A stretch of 64,000 bases of DNA from Hydractinia symbiolongicarpus. Its lineage: Eukaryota; Cnidaria; Hydrozoa; Anthoathecata; Hydractiniidae. Below are positions 1-12,240 of the stretch, piece by piece; position 1 is the stretch's first letter; every line of letters starts with the position of its first letter. Location: NCBI RefSeq assembly GCF_029227915.1, contig NC_079885.1, forward strand, positions 15,077,001 to 15,141,000, written 5' to 3'. The notes beneath the pieces are model-generated. The model saw nothing but the letters and a program-made list of their open reading frames with translations. It did no database searches and had not been told where the DNA came from. Position numbers and translations under genes: made by a program.

Positions 1-162
1 GAATGGATTAAGAGCGTCAAACAAAGAAAATGGCGATGTAGTTAATTTGCTAATTAACTTTGTCATATGAAAATTAAGTCTGCAAGTACCCTAGATTGCC
101 TTCGATGGAACTTTTTACCGGAAATCTTAAAGCGCATGATTGTCGTAATTAATTGATAGCGC

Positions 163-179
163 TTGAAATGAGCTTTCAA
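163..179. repeat. Short inverted repeat in the spacer (TTGAAA / TTTCAA)
   Basis: A 6-bp perfect inverted repeat with a 5-nt loop is present in this spacer and most others (variants GAAATGAGCTTTC and GAAAAGAGCTTTC). Many units carry TTAAAA in the left arm, which weakens the pairing, so it is not uniformly conserved and no function can be claimed. Confidence 0.6.
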
Positions 180-262
180 ATGCACATAAACACGACCTAT
201 TTCGGATGATCCAGTCAAGAAATATGACCTTTAAAGTTTAAACCATTTTTGATGTAATGTGC

Positions 263-270
263 TAATAAAT
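263..270 (+). promoter_or_regulatory. TATA-like box at -31 to -24 of 5S genes (representative)
   Basis: The octamer TAATAAAT lies 24-31 bases before the first base of the gene. It is kept at this distance in nearly every unit. Some animal and plant 5S genes use a TATA-like element near -28 in addition to the internal promoter, so a role in start-site choice is plausible but inferred. Units 79, 81, 82, 94 and 96 carry TATCAAAT here; unit 6 carries TAATATTT. Confidence 0.5.
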
Positions 271-293
271 CGTAGATATCTGCCCGTTTGTTT

Positions 294-413
294 GTCTACG
301 ACCATACCACGATGAACACACCTGTTCTCGTCCGATCACGGAAGTTAAGCATCGTCGGGCCGGGATAGTACTTGGATGGGGCACCGCCTGGGATCTCCCG
401 GTGTCGTAGGCTA
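294..413 (+). rRNA. 5S rRNA gene 1
   Basis: Encodes 5S ribosomal RNA, the small RNA of the large ribosomal subunit, transcribed by pol III. It begins GTCTACGACC and closes with GTCGTAGGC, giving the 9-bp helix I, and the C at +118 matches the spacing of animal 5S RNA. The internal promoter is intact apart from G89C in the C box; +101 is T. The exact 3' end (119-121 nt) is not fixed by sequence alone. Confidence 0.97.
343..390 (+). promoter_or_regulatory. Internal control region of 5S gene 1 (A box, IE, C box)
   Basis: By alignment to the known layout of animal 5S genes, the A box lies at about +50 to +64 (343-357), the intermediate element at +67 to +72 (360-365), and the C box at +80 to +97 (373-390, core GGATGGG). 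TFIIIA binds this region and recruits TFIIIC, TFIIIB and pol III. The same positions hold in all 96 genes; departures are noted per gene. Confidence 0.8.
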
Positions 414-418
414 TTGAC

Positions 419-423
419 TTTTT
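419..423 (+). terminator. Primary pol III terminator T5 after 5S gene 1 (representative)
   Basis: Five T residues on the + strand at +126 to +130, a few bases past the helix I end, form a canonical pol III stop. It is present in almost every unit; it is disrupted in units 7, 9, 58, 63, 78, 93 and 95. Confidence 0.85.
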
Positions 424-460
424 CACGTTACATTATTTATCATTACGACTTTAACGTATC

Positions 461-466
461 TTTTTT
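461..466 (+). terminator. Second T-run (T6), possible backup terminator (representative)
   Basis: A run of six T lies at +168 to +173, about 40 nt beyond the primary stop. It is retained in most units, including those that lost the first T-run; the T36/G67/A102 units have TTTCTT instead. It could end read-through transcripts at about 170 nt. The role is inferred from position and base content only. Confidence 0.5.
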
Positions 467-862
467 ACGCAATAGCTGCCGAGTAAATCAAGTAAAGGAC
501 ATGATTAGAAGTTTCTTTCCTTTAAAAAGGGCTACAATCTTGCTGCAATAAATGCGCCACGTCGCAAATGAATGGATAAAGAGCGTCAGACAAAGAAAAT
601 GGCGATGTAGTTAATTTGCTAATTAACTTTGTCATATGAAAATTAAGTCTGCAAGTACCCTAGATTACCTTCGTTGGAACTTTTTACCGGAAATCTTAAA
701 GCGCATGGTTGTCGTAATTAATGGATAGCGCTTGAAATGAGCTTTTAAATGCACATAAACACGACCTATTTCGGATGATCCAGTCAAGAAATATGACCTT
801 TAAAATTTAAACCATTTTTGATGTAATGTGCTAATAAATCGTAGATATCTGCCCGTTTGTTT

Positions 863-982
863 GTCTACGACCATACCACGATGAACACACCTGTTCCCGT
901 CCGATCTCGGAAGTTAAGCATCGTCGGGCCGGGATAGTACTTGGATGGGGGACCGCCTGGGATCTCCCGGTGTCGTAGGCTA
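863..982 (+). rRNA. 5S rRNA gene 2
   Basis: Full length. Differs from consensus by T35C and A45T; T at +101. Terminator T5 intact. Confidence 0.97.
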
Positions 983-1432
983 TTGACTTTTTCACGTTAC
1001 ATTATTTATCATTACGACTTTAACGTATCTTTTTTACGCAATAGCCGCCGAGTAAATCAAGTAAGGGACATGATTAGAAGTTTCTTTCCCTTAAAAAGGG
1101 CTACAATCTTGCTGCAATAAATGCGCCACGTCGCAAATGAATGGATTAGGAGCGTCAGACAAAGAAAATGGCGATGTAGTTAATTTGCTAATTAACTTTG
1201 TCATATGAAAATTAAGTCTGCAAGTACCCTAGATTGCCTTCGTTGGAACTTTTCACCGGAAATCTTAAAGCGCATGGTTGTCGTAATTAATGGATAGCGC
1301 TTGAAATGAGCTTTCAAATGCACATAAACACGACCTATTTCGGATGATCCAGTCAAGAAATATGACCTTTAAAATTTAAACCATTTTTGATGTAATGTGC
1401 TAATAAATCGTAGATATCCTCCCTTTTTGTTT

Positions 1433-1552
1433 GTCTACGACCATACCACGATGAACACACCTGTTCTCGTCTGATCACGGAAGTCAAGCATCGTCGGGCC
1501 GGGATAGTACTTGGATGGGGGACCGCCTGGGATCTCCCGGTGTCGTAGGCTA
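1433..1552 (+). rRNA. 5S rRNA gene 3
   Basis: Full length, with C40T and T53C (the latter in the A box) and T at +101. Upstream sequence has a variant TCCTCCCTTTTTG stretch. Confidence 0.95.
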
Positions 1553-2000
1553 TTGACTTTTTCCCGTTACATTATTTATCATTACGACTTTAACGTATCT
1601 TTTTTACGCAATAGCCGCCGAGTAAATCAAGTAAGGGACATGATTAGAAGTTTCTTTCCCTTAAAAAGGGCTACAATCTTGCTGCAATAAATGCGCCACG
1701 TCGCAAATGAATGGATTAAGAGCGTCAGACAGACAAAATGGCGATGTAGTTAATTTGCTAATTAACTTTGTCATATGAAAATTAAGTCTGCAAGTACCCT
1801 AGATTGCCTTCGTTGGAACTTTTTACCGGAAATCTTAAAGTGCATTATTGTCGTAATTAATGGATATCGCTTAAAAAAAGATTTCAAATGCACATAAACA
1901 CGAACTATTTCCGATCACCCAGTCAAGATTATGATCTTTAAAGTTCGAACCATTTTCGATGTAATGTGCTAATAAATCGTAGATATCTACCCGTATGTTT

Positions 2001-2122
2001 GTCTACGACCATACCACGATGAACACACCTGTTCTCGTCCGCTCACGGAAGTTAAGCATTGTCGGGCCGGGATAGTACTTGGATGGGGGGGACCGCCTGG
2101 GATCTCCCGGTGTCGTAGGCTA
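2001..2122 (+). rRNA. 5S rRNA gene 4 (two extra G)
   Basis: Carries A42C, C60T and two additional G in the C-box G run (seven instead of five), making it about 122 nt. The insertion lies in a promoter and helix region, so this copy may be poorly functional. Confidence 0.9.
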
Positions 2123-2571
2123 TTGACTTTTTCACGTTACATTATTTATCATTACGACTGTGACGTATCTTTTTTACGCAATAGCCGCCGAGTAAATCAA
2201 GTAAGGGACATGATTAGAAGTTTCTTTCCCTTAAAAAGGGCTTCAATCTTGCTGCAATAAATGCGCCACGTCGCAAATGAATGGATTAAGAGCGTCAGAC
2301 AAAGAAAATGGCGATGTAGTTAATTTGCTAATTAACTTTGTCATATGAAAATTAAGTCTGCAAGTACCCTAGATTACCTTCGTTGGAACTTTTTACCGGA
2401 AATCTTAAAGCGCATGGTTGTCGTAATTAATGGATAGCGCTTGAAATGAGCTTTCAAATGCACATAAATACGACCTATTTCGGATGATCCAGTCAAGAAA
2501 TATGACCTTTAAAATTTAAACCATTTTTGATGTAATGTGCTAATAAATCGTAGATATCTGCCCGTTTGTTT

Positions 2572-2691
2572 CTCTACGACCATACCACGATGAACACACC
2601 TGTTCTCGTGCGATCACGGAAGTTAAGCATCATCGGGCCGGGATAGTACTTGGATGGGGGACCGCCTGGGATCTCCTGGTGTCGTAGGCTA
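2572..2691 (+). rRNA. 5S rRNA gene 5
   Basis: First base is C instead of G (G1C), with C39G, G61A and C106T; T at +101. Helix I loses its first pair. Confidence 0.92.
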
Positions 2692-3140
2692 TTGACTTTT
2701 TCACGTTACATTATTTATCATTACGACTTTAACGTATCTTTTTTACGCAATAGCCGCCGAGTAAATCAAGTAAGGGAAATGATTAGAAGTTTCTTTCCCT
2801 TAAAAAGGGCTACAATCTTGCTGCAATAAATGCGCCACGTCGTAAATGAATGGAATACCAGCGTCAGACAAAGAAGATGGCGATGTAGTTAATTTGCTAA
2901 TTAACTTTGTCATATGAAAATTAAGTCTGAAAGTACCCCAGATTGCCTTCGTTTGAACTTTTTACCGGAAATCTTAAAGCGCATGGTTGTCGTAATTAAT
3001 GGATAGCGCTTGAAATGAGCTTTCAAATGCACATAAACACGACCTATTTCGGATAATCCAGTCAAGAAATATGACCTTTAAATTTTAAACCATTTTCGAT
3101 GTAATGTGCTAATATTTCGTAGATATCTGCCCGTTTGTTT

Positions 3141-3260
3141 GTCTACGACCATACCACGATGAACACACCTGTTCTCGTCCGTTCACGGAAGTTAAGCATC
3201 GTCGGGCCGGGATAGTACTTGGATGGGGGACCGCCTGGGAACTCCCGGTGTCGTAGGCTA
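3141..3260 (+). rRNA. 5S rRNA gene 6
   Basis: A42T is the only change in the gene. The upstream TATA-like box reads TAATATTT here. Confidence 0.97.
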
Positions 3261-3709
3261 TTGACTTTTTCACGTTACATTATTTATCATTACGACTGTG
3301 ACGTATCTTTTTTACGCAATAGCCGCTGAGTAAATCAAGAAAGAGACATGATTAGAAGTTGCTTTCCCTTCAAAACGGCTACCATCGTGCTGCAATAAAT
3401 GCGCCACGTCGCAAATGAATGGATTAAGAGCGTCAGACAAAGAAAATGGCGATGTAGTTAATTTGCTAATTAACTTTGTCATATGAAAATTAAGTCTGCA
3501 AGTACCCTAGATTGCCTTCGTTGGAACTTTTTACCGGAAATCTTAAAGTGCATTATTATCGTAATTAATGGATAGCGCTTAAAAAGAGCTTTCAAATGCA
3601 CATAAACACGAACTATTTCGAATGATCCAGTCAAGAAATATGACCTTTAAATTTTGAACCATTTTCGATGTAATGTGCTAATAAATCGTAGATATCTGCC
3701 CGTTTGTTT

Positions 3710-3829
3710 GTCTACGACCATACCACGATGAACACACCTGTTCTCGTCCGTTCACGGAAGTTAAGCATCGTCAGGCCGGGATAGTACTTGGATGGGGGAC
3801 CGCCTGGGATCTCCCGGTGTCGTAGGCTA
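3710..3829 (+). rRNA. 5S rRNA gene 7 (primary terminator disrupted)
   Basis: A42T, G64A and T at +101. The stop reads ACTATTTC, leaving no T4 or longer run before the downstream T6. Confidence 0.95.
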
Positions 3830-4278
3830 TTGACTATTTCACGTTACATTATTTATCATTACGACTGTGACATATCTTTTTTACGCAATAGCCGCTGAGT
3901 AAATCAAGTAAGGGACGTGATTAGAAGTTTCTTTTCATTCAAAACGGTTATAATCTTGCTGCAATAAATGCGCCACGTCGCAAATGAAAGGATTACGAGC
4001 GTCAGACAAAGAAAATGGCGATGTAGTTTCTTTGCTAATGAACTTTTTCATATGAAAATTAAGTCTGCAAGTACCCTAGATTGCCTTCGTTGGAACTTTT
4101 TACCGGAAATCTTAAAGCGCATGGTTGTCGTAATTAATGGATAGCGCTTGAAATGAGCTTTCAAATGCACATAAACACGATCTATTTCGGATGATCCAGT
4201 CAAGAAATATGACCTTTAAAATTTAAACTATTTTTGATGTAATGTGCTAATAAATTGTAGATATCTGCCCGTTTGTTT

Positions 4279-4398
4279 GTCTACGACCATACCACGATGA
4301 ACACACCTGTACTCGTCCGCTCACGGAAGTTAAGCATCGTCGGGCCGGGATAGTACTTGGATGGGGGACCGCCTGGGAACTACCGGTGTCGTAGGCTA
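4279..4398 (+). rRNA. 5S rRNA gene 8
   Basis: T33A, A42C and C104A. Confidence 0.95.
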
Positions 4399-4845
4399 TT
4401 GACTTTTTCACGTTACATTATTTATCATTACGACTTTAACGTATCTTTTTTACGCAATAGCCGCCGAGTAAATCAAGTAAGGGACATGATTAGAAGTTTC
4501 TTTCCCTTAAAAAGGGCTACAATCTTGCTGCAATAAATGCGCCACGTCGCAAATGAATGGATTAAGAGCGTCAGACAAAGAAAATGGCGATGTAGTTAAT
4601 TTGCTAATAAACTTTGTCATATGAAAATTAAGTCTGCAAGTACCCTAGATTGCCTTCGTTGGAATTTTTACCGGAAATCATGAAGCGCATTATTGTTGTA
4701 AAAATCGATAGCGCTTAAAAAGAGCTGTCAAATGCACATAAACACGACCTATTTCGAATGATCCAGTCAAGAAATATGACCTTTAAAGTTTGAACCATTT
4801 TCGATGTAATGTGCTAATAAATCGTAGATATCTGCCCGTTTGTTT

Positions 4846-4965
4846 GTCTACGACCATACCACGATGAACACACCTGTTCTCGTCCGTTCACGGAATTTAA
4901 GCATCGTCGGGCCGGGATAGTACTTGGATGGGGGACCGCCTGGGATCTCCCGGTGTCGTAGGCTA
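4846..4965 (+). rRNA. 5S rRNA gene 9 (primary terminator disrupted)
   Basis: A42T and G51T (A box), T at +101. The T5 stop is changed to TATTT as in gene 7; the spacer following it is related to that of gene 7. Confidence 0.95.
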
Positions 4966-5414
4966 TTGACTATTTCACGTTACATTATTTATTATTACGA
5001 CCGTGACATATCTTTTTTACGCAATAGCCGCTGAGTAAATCAAGTAAGGGACGTGATTAGAAGTTTCTTTTCATTCAAAACGGCTACAATCTTGCTGCAA
5101 TAAATGCGCCACGTCGCAAATGAAAGGATTACGAGCGTCAGACAAAGAAAATGGCGATGTAGTTTCTTTGCTAATGAACTTTGTCATATGAAAATTAAGT
5201 CTGCAAGTACTCTAGATTGCCTTCGTTGGAACTTTTTACCGGAAATCTTAAAGTGCATTATTGTCGTAATTAATGGATAGCGCTTAAAAAGAGCTTTCAA
5301 ATGCACATAAACACGAACTATTTTCGATCACCCAGTCAAGAATTATGATCTTTAAATTTCGAACCATTTTCGATATAATGTGCTAATAAATCGTAGATAT
5401 CTACCCGTATGTTT

Positions 5415-5534
5415 GTCTACGACCATACCACGATGAACACACCTGTTCTCGTCCGATCACGGAAGTTAAGCATCGTCGGGCCGGGATAGTACTTGGATGG
5501 GGGACCGCCTAGGAACTCCCGGTGTCGTAGGCTA
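5415..5534 (+). rRNA. 5S rRNA gene 10
   Basis: Single change G97A at the end of the C box. Confidence 0.96.
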
Positions 5535-5983
5535 TTGACTTTTTCACGTTACATTATTTATCATTACGACTGTGACGTATCTTTTTTACGCAATAGCCGC
5601 TGAGTTAATCAAGTAAGGGACTTGATTAGAAGTTTCTTTCCCTTCAAAACGGCTACGATCTGGCTGCAATAAATGCGCCACGTCGCAAATGAATGAATTA
5701 CGAGCGTCAGACAAAGAAAATGGCGATGTAGTTACTTTGCTAATTAACTTAGTCATATGAAAATTAAGTCTGAAAGTACCTAAGATTTCCTTCGTTGGAA
5801 CTTTTTACCGGAAATCTTAAAGCGCATGGTTGTCGTGAAGAATCGGTAGCGCTTAAAAAGAGCTTTCAAATGCACATAAACACGACCTATTTCGGATGAT
5901 CCAGTCAAGAAATATGACCTTTAAAGTTTAAACCATTTTCGATGTAATGTGCTAATAAATCGTAGATATCTGCCTGTTTGTTT

Positions 5984-6103
5984 GTCTACGACCATACCAC
6001 GATGAACACACCTGTTCTCGTCCGATCACGGATGTTAAGCATCGTCGGGCCGGGATAGTACTTGGATGGGGGACCGCCTGGGAACTCCCGGTGTCGTAGG
6101 CTA
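5984..6103 (+). rRNA. 5S rRNA gene 11
   Basis: Single change A50T at the edge of the A box. Confidence 0.96.
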
Positions 6104-6552
6104 TTGACTTTTTCACGTTACATTATTTATCATTACGACTGTGACATATCTTTTTTACGCAATAGCCGCTGAGTAAATCAAGTAAGGGACGTGATTAGAA
6201 GTTTCTTTTCATTCAAAACGGCTACAATCTTGCTGCAATAAATGCGCCACTTCGCAATTAAATGGAATACGAGCGTCAGACAAAGAAAATGGCGATGTAG
6301 TTACTTTGCTAATTAACTTTGTCATATGAAAATTAAGTCTGCAAGTACCCTAGATTGCTTTCGTTGGAACTTTTTACTGGAAATCTTAAAGTGCATTATT
6401 GTCGTAAAGAATGGATAGCGCCTAAAAAGAGCTTTCAAATGCACATAAATACGACCTATTTCCGATCACCCAGTCAAGAAATATGATCTTTAAAGTTTGA
6501 ACCATTTTCGATGTAATGTGCTAATAAATCGTAGATATCTGCCCGAATGTTT

Positions 6553-6672
6553 GTCTACGACCATACCACGATGAACACACATGTTCTCGTCCGATCACGG
6601 AAGTTAAGCATCGTCGGGCCGGGATAGTACTTGGATGGGGGACCGCCTGGGATCTCCCGGTGTCGTAGGCTA
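6553..6672 (+). rRNA. 5S rRNA gene 12
   Basis: C29A, T at +101; otherwise consensus. Confidence 0.96.
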
Positions 6673-7121
6673 TTGACTTTTTCACGTTACATTATTTATC
6701 ATTACGACTGTGACGTATCTTTTTTACGCAATAGCCGCTGAGTAAATCAAGTAAGGGACATGATTAGAAGTTTCTTTCCCTTAAAAAGGGCTACAATCTT
6801 GCTGCAATAAATGCGCCACGTCGCAAATTAATGGATTACGAGCGTCAGACATAGAAAATGGCGATGTAGTTACTTTGCTGATTAACTTTGTCATATGAAA
6901 ATTAAGTCTGAAATTACCCTAGATTGCCTTCGTTGAAACTTTTTACCGGAAATCTTAAAGCGCATGGTTGTCGTAAATAATGGATAGCTCTTGAAAAGAG
7001 CTTTCAAATGCACATAAACACGACCTATTTCGGATAATCCAGTCAAGAAATATGACCTTTAAAATTTAAACCATTTTCGATGTAATGTGCTAATAAATCG
7101 TAGATATCTGCCCGTTTGTTT

Positions 7122-7241
7122 GTCTACGACCATACCACGATGAACACACCTGTTCCCGTCCGATCAGGGAAGTTAAGCATCGCCGGGCCGGGATATTACT
7201 TGGATGGGGGACCGCCTGGGAACTCCCGGTGTCGTAGGCTA
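7122..7241 (+). rRNA. 5S rRNA gene 13
   Basis: Haplotype T35C, C46G, T62C, G75T; shared with genes 20 and 60. Confidence 0.95.
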
Positions 7242-7690
7242 TTGACTTTTTCACGTTACATTATTTATCATTACGACTGTGACGTATCTTTTTTACGCAA
7301 TAGCCGCTGAGTAAATCAAGTAAGGGACGTGATTAGAAGTTGCTTTCCCTTCAAAAAGGATACAATCTTGCTGCAATAAATGCGCCACGTCGCAAATGAA
7401 TGGATTACGAGCGTCAGACAAAGAAAATGGCGATGTATTTTTTTTGCTAATCAACTTTGTCATATGAAAATTAAGTCGGAAAGTACCCTAGATTGCCTTC
7501 GTTGGAACTTTTTACCCGAAATCTTAAAGCGCATGGTTGTCGTAAATAATGGATAGCGCTTGAAAAGAGCTTTCAAATGCACATAAACACGACATATTTC
7601 GGATAATCCTGTCAAGAAATATGACCTTTAAAGTTTAAACCATTTTCGATGTAATATGCTAATAAATCGTAGATATCTGCCCGTTTGTTT

Positions 7691-7810
7691 GTCTACGACC
7701 ATACCACGATGAACACACCTGTTCTTGTCCGATCACGGAAGTTAAGCATCGTCCGGGCGGGATAGTACTTGGATGGGGGACCGCCTGGGATATCCCGGTG
7801 TCGTAGGCTA
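7691..7810 (+). rRNA. 5S rRNA gene 14
   Basis: First unit of the T36/G67/A102 haplotype (C36T, C67G, T at +101, C102A), here with G64C as well. Confidence 0.94.
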
Positions 7811-8259
7811 TTGACTTTTTCACGTTACATTATTTATCATTACGACTGGGACGTATCTTTCTTACGCAATAGCCGCCGAGTAAATCAAGTAAGGGACATG
7901 ATTAGAAGCTTCTTTCCCTTAAAAAGGGATACAATCTTGCTGCAATAAATGCGCCACGTCGCAAATGAATGGATTAAGAGCGTCAGACAAAGAAAATGGC
8001 GATGTAGTTACTTTGCTAATTAACTTTGTCATATGAAAATTAAGTCTGCAAGTACACTAGATTGCCTCTGTTGGAACTTTTTACCGGAAATCATAAAGCG
8101 CATTATTGTTGTAAAGAATCGATAGCGCTTAAAAAGAGCTGTCAAATGCACATAAACACGACCTATTTCGAATGATCCAGTCAAGAAATATGACCTTTAA
8201 AGTTTGAACCATTTTCGATGTAATGTGCTAATAAATCGTAGATATCTGCCCGTTTGTTT

Positions 8260-8379
8260 GTCTACGACCTTACCACGATGAACACACCTGTTCTTGTCCG
8301 ATCACGGAAGTTAAGCATCGTCGGGCCGGGATAGTACTTGGATGGGGGACCGCCTGGGATATCCCGGTGTCGTAGGCTA
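8260..8379 (+). rRNA. 5S rRNA gene 15
   Basis: A11T, C36T, T101 with C102A, but C67 as in consensus: half of the T36/G67/A102 haplotype, so possibly recombinant. Confidence 0.95.
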
Positions 8380-8828
8380 TTGACTTTTTCACGTTACATT
8401 TTTTATCATTACGACTGGGACGTATCTTTCTTACGCAATAGCCGCCGAGTAAATCAAGTAAGGGACATGATTAGAAGCTTCTTTCCCTTAAAAAGGGCTA
8501 CAATCTTGCTGCAATAAATGCGCCACGTCGCAAATGATTGGATTAAAAGCGTCAGACAAAGAAAATGGCGATGTAGTTACTTTGCTAATTAACTTTGTCA
8601 TATGAAAATTAAGTCGGAAAGTACCCTAGATTGCCTTCATTGGAACTTTTTACCCGAAATCTTAAAGCGCATGGTTGTCGTAAATAATGGATAGCGCTTG
8701 AAAAGAGCTTTCAAATGCACATAAACACGACCTATTTCGGATAATCCTGTCAAGAAATATGACCTTTAAAGTTTAAACCATTTTCGATGTAATGTGCTAA
8801 TAAATCGTAGATATCTGCCCGTTTGTTT

Positions 8829-8948
8829 GTCTACAACCATACCACGATGAACACACCTGTTCTTGTCCGATCACGGAAGTTAAGCATCGTCGGGGCGGGA
8901 TAGTACTTGGATGGGGAACCGCCTGGGATATCCCGGTGTCGTAGGCTA
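8829..8948 (+). rRNA. 5S rRNA gene 16
   Basis: T36/G67/A102 haplotype plus G7A (weakens helix I) and G89A. Confidence 0.93.
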
Positions 8949-9397
8949 TTGACTTTTTCACGTTACATTATTTATCATTACGACTGGGACGTATCTTTCT
9001 TACGCAATAGCCGCCGAGTAAATCAAGTAAGGGACATGATTAGAAGCTTCTTTCCCTTAAAAAGGGCTACAATCTTGCTGCAATAAATGCGCCACGTCGC
9101 AAATGAATGAATTAAGAGCGTCAGACAAAGAAAATGGCGATGTAGTTACTTTGCTAATTAACTTTGTCATATGAAAATTAAGTCTGCAAGTACCCTAGAT
9201 TGCCTTCGTTGGAACTTTTTACCGGAAATCATAAAGCGCATTATTGTTGTAAAGAATCGATAGCGCTTAAAAAGAGCTGTCAAATGCACATAAACACGAC
9301 CTATTTCGAATGATCCAGTCAAGAAATATGACCTTTAAAGTTTGAACCATTTTTGATGTAATGTGCTAATAAATCGTAGATATCTGCCCGTTTGTTT

Positions 9398-9517
9398 GTC
9401 TACGACCATACCACGATGAACACACCTGTTCTCGTCCGATCACGGAAGTTAAGCATCGTCGGGCCGGGATAGTACTTGGATGGGGGACCGCCTGGGAACT
9501 CCCGGTGTCGTAGGCAA
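9398..9517 (+). rRNA. 5S rRNA gene 17
   Basis: Consensus through +118; followed by A instead of T at +119. Confidence 0.97.
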
Positions 9518-9966
9518 TTGACTTTTTCACGTTACATTATTTATCATTACGACTGTGACGTATCTTTTTTACGCAATAGCCGCTGAGTTAACCAAGTAAG
9601 GGACTTGATTAGAAGTTTCTTTCCCTTCAAAACGGCTACGATCTGGCTGCAATAAATGCGCCACGTCGCAAATGAATGAATTACGAGCGTCAGACAAAGA
9701 AAATGGCGATGTAGTTACTTTGCTAATTAACTTAGTCATATGAAAATTAAGTCTGAAAGTACCTAAGATTTCCTTCGTTGGAACTTTTTACCGGAAATCT
9801 TAAAGCGCATGGTTGTCGTAATTCGTGGATAGCGCTTGAAAAGAGCTTTCAAATGCACATAAACACGACCTATTTCGGATGATCCAGTCAAGAAATATGA
9901 CGAATAAAGTTTAAACCATTTTCGATGTAATGTGCTAATAAATCGTAGATATCTGCCTGTTTGTTT

Positions 9967-10086
9967 GTCTACGACCATACCACGATGAACACACCTGTTC
10001 TCGTCCGATCACGGAAGTTAAGCATCGTCGGGCCGGGTTAGTACTTGGATGGGGGACCGCCTGGGAACTCCCGGTGTCGTAGGCTA
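9967..10086 (+). rRNA. 5S rRNA gene 18
   Basis: Single change A72T in the intermediate element. Confidence 0.97.
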
Positions 10087-10535
10087 TTGACTTTTTCACG
10101 TTACATTATTTATCATTACGACTGTGACATATCTTTTTTACGCAATAGCCGCTGAGTAAATCAAGTAAGGGACGTGATTAGAAGTTTCTTTTCATTTAAA
10201 ACGGCTACAATCTTGCTGCAATAAATGCGCCACGTCGCAAATAAATGGAATACGAGCGTTGGACAAAGAAAATGGCGATGTAGTTACTTTGCTAATTAAC
10301 TTTGTCATATGAAAATTAAGTCTGCAAGTACCCTAGATTGCCTTCGTTGAAACTTTTTACTGGAAATCTTAAAGTGCATGGTTGTCGTAAAGAATCGATA
10401 GTGCTTAAAAAGAGCTTTCAAATGCACATAAGCACGACTTATTTCCGATCACCCAGTCAAGAAATATGATCTTTAAAGTTTGAACCATTTTCGATGTAAT
10501 GTGCTAATAAATCGTAGATATCTGCCCGAATGTTT

Positions 10536-10655
10536 GTCTACGACCATACCACGATGAACACACCTGTTCTCGTCCGATCACGGAAGTTAAGCATCGTCGG
10601 CCCGGGATAGTACTTGGATGGGGGACCGCCTGGGATCTCCCGGTGTCGTAGGCTA
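10536..10655 (+). rRNA. 5S rRNA gene 19
   Basis: G66C and T at +101. Confidence 0.96.
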
Positions 10656-11104
10656 TTGACTTTTTCACGTTACATTATTTATCATTACGACTGTGACGTA
10701 TCTTTTTTACGCAATAGCCGCTGAGTAAATCAAGTAAGGGACATGATTAGAAGTTTCTTTCCCTTAAAAAGGGCTACAATCTTGCTGCAATAAATGCGCC
10801 ACGTCGCAAATAAATGGATTACGAGCGTCAGACAAAGAAAATGGCGATGTAGTTACTTTGCTGATTAACTTTGTCATATGAAAATTAAGTCTGAAATTAC
10901 CCTAGATTGCCTTCGTTGGAACTTTTTACCGGAAATCTTAAAGCGCATGGTTGTCGTAAATAATGGATAGCTCTTGAAAAGAGCTTTCAAATGCACATAA
11001 ACACGACCTATTTCGGATAATCCAGTCAAGAAATATGACCTTTAAAATTTAAACCATTTTCGATGTAATGTGCTAATAAATCGTAGATATCTGCCCGTTT
11101 GTTT

Positions 11105-11224
11105 GTCTACGACCATACCACGATGAACAGACCTGTTCCCGTCCGATCAGGGAAGTTAAGCATCGCCGGGCCGGGATATTACTTGGATGGGGGACCGCCT
11201 GGGAACTCCCGGTGTCGTAGGCTA
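11105..11224 (+). rRNA. 5S rRNA gene 20
   Basis: Same haplotype as gene 13 with an added C26G. Confidence 0.94.
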
Positions 11225-11673
11225 TTGACTTTTTCACGTTACATTATTTATCATTACGACTGTGACGTATCTTTTTTACGCAATAGCCGCTGAGTAAATC
11301 AAGTAAGGGACGTGATTAGAAGTTTCTTTCCCTTAAAAAGGGCTACAATCTTGCTGCAATAAATGCGCCACGTCGCAAATGAATGGATTAAGAGCGTCAG
11401 ACAAAGAAAATGGCGATGTAGTTACTTTGCTAATTAACTTTGTCATATGAAAATTAAGTCTGAAATTACCCTAGATTGCCTTCGTTGGAACTTTTTACCG
11501 GAAATCTTAAAGCGCATGGTTGTCGTGAATAATAGATAGCTCTTGAAAAGAGCTTTCAAATGCACATAAGCACGACCTATTTCGGATAATCCAGTCAAGA
11601 AATATGACCTTTAAAATTTAAACCATTTTCGATGTAATGTGCTAATAAATCGTAGATATCTGCCCGTTTGTTT

Positions 11674-11792
11674 GTCTACGACCATACCACGATGAACACA
11701 CCTGTTACCGTCCGATCAGGGAAGTTAAGCATCGCCGGCCGGATTATTACTTGGATGGGGGACCGCCTGGGAACTCCCGGTGTCGTAGGCTA
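11674..11792 (+). rRNA. 5S rRNA gene 21 (1-nt deletion)
   Basis: C34A, T35C, C46G, T62C and a net 1-nt loss within +64 to +71, between A box and C box. The shortened spacing and altered intermediate element make this a candidate pseudogene. Shared with gene 29. Confidence 0.88.
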
Positions 11793-12240
11793 TTGACTTT
11801 TTCACGTTACATTATTTATCATTACGACTGTGACGTATCTTTTTTACGCAATAACCGCTGAGTAAATCAAGTAAGGGACGTGATTAGAAGTTTCTTTCCC
11901 TTAAAAAGGGCTACAATCTTGCTGCAATAAATGCGCCACGTCGCAAATTAATGGATTAAGAGCGTCAGACAAAGAAAATGGCGATGTAGTTACTTTGCTA
12001 ATTAACTTTGTCTTATAAAAATTAAGTCTGCAAGTACCCTAGATTGCCTTCGTGGGAAATTTTACTGGAAATCTTAAAGTGCATTATTGTCGTAAAGAAT
12101 CGATAGCGCTTAAAAAGAGCTTTCAAATGCACATAAACACGACCTATTTCGGATAATCCAGTCAAGAAATATGACCTTTAAAATTTAAACCATTTTCGAT
12201 GTAATGTGCTAATAAATCGTAGATATCTGCCCGTTTGTTT

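Larger units (their letters stand above)
1..293 (+). other. Partial 5S spacer at window start
   Basis: This is the downstream part of a spacer leading to the first 5S gene. Its preceding gene lies outside the window. It contains the inverted repeat at 163-179 and the TATA-like octamer at 263-270 described separately. I see no gene in it. Confidence 0.9.
414..862 (+). other. 5S intergenic spacer (representative of all spacers)
   Basis: This spacer of about 449 nt separates genes 1 and 2, and all other spacers are variants of it. In order it holds the T5 and T6 runs, a segment with CCTTTAAAAAGG-type dyad symmetry, a conserved block with GCGCCACGTCGCAAAT, then a block ACGAGCGTCAGACAAAG (here with A for C) to which the retrotransposon reading frame is fused further on. 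The TTGAAA/TTTCAA inverted repeat and the TATA-like box follow. I see no conserved protein gene or second RNA gene in it. Confidence 0.8.

Noticed and set aside
180-293. Spliced-leader or U snRNA gene in the spacer (ATTTTTG resembles an Sm site)
   Set aside because: Only some units have ATTTTTG (most have ATTTTCG), and I find no flanking stem-loops or leader/splice donor arrangement.
7116-7310. Open frames of 64 codons (MFVYDHTT...) and 74 codons (MCYQILDI...) over many 5S genes
   Set aside because: They lie on top of the 5S gene and its flank, exist only in units where chance removed a stop, and have no protein family signal.
9763-9978. Minus-strand spacer frames of 71-80 codons (also 56743-56985)
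   Set aside because: Open in only a few of about 96 spacer copies and broken by stops in the rest; not conserved as protein.
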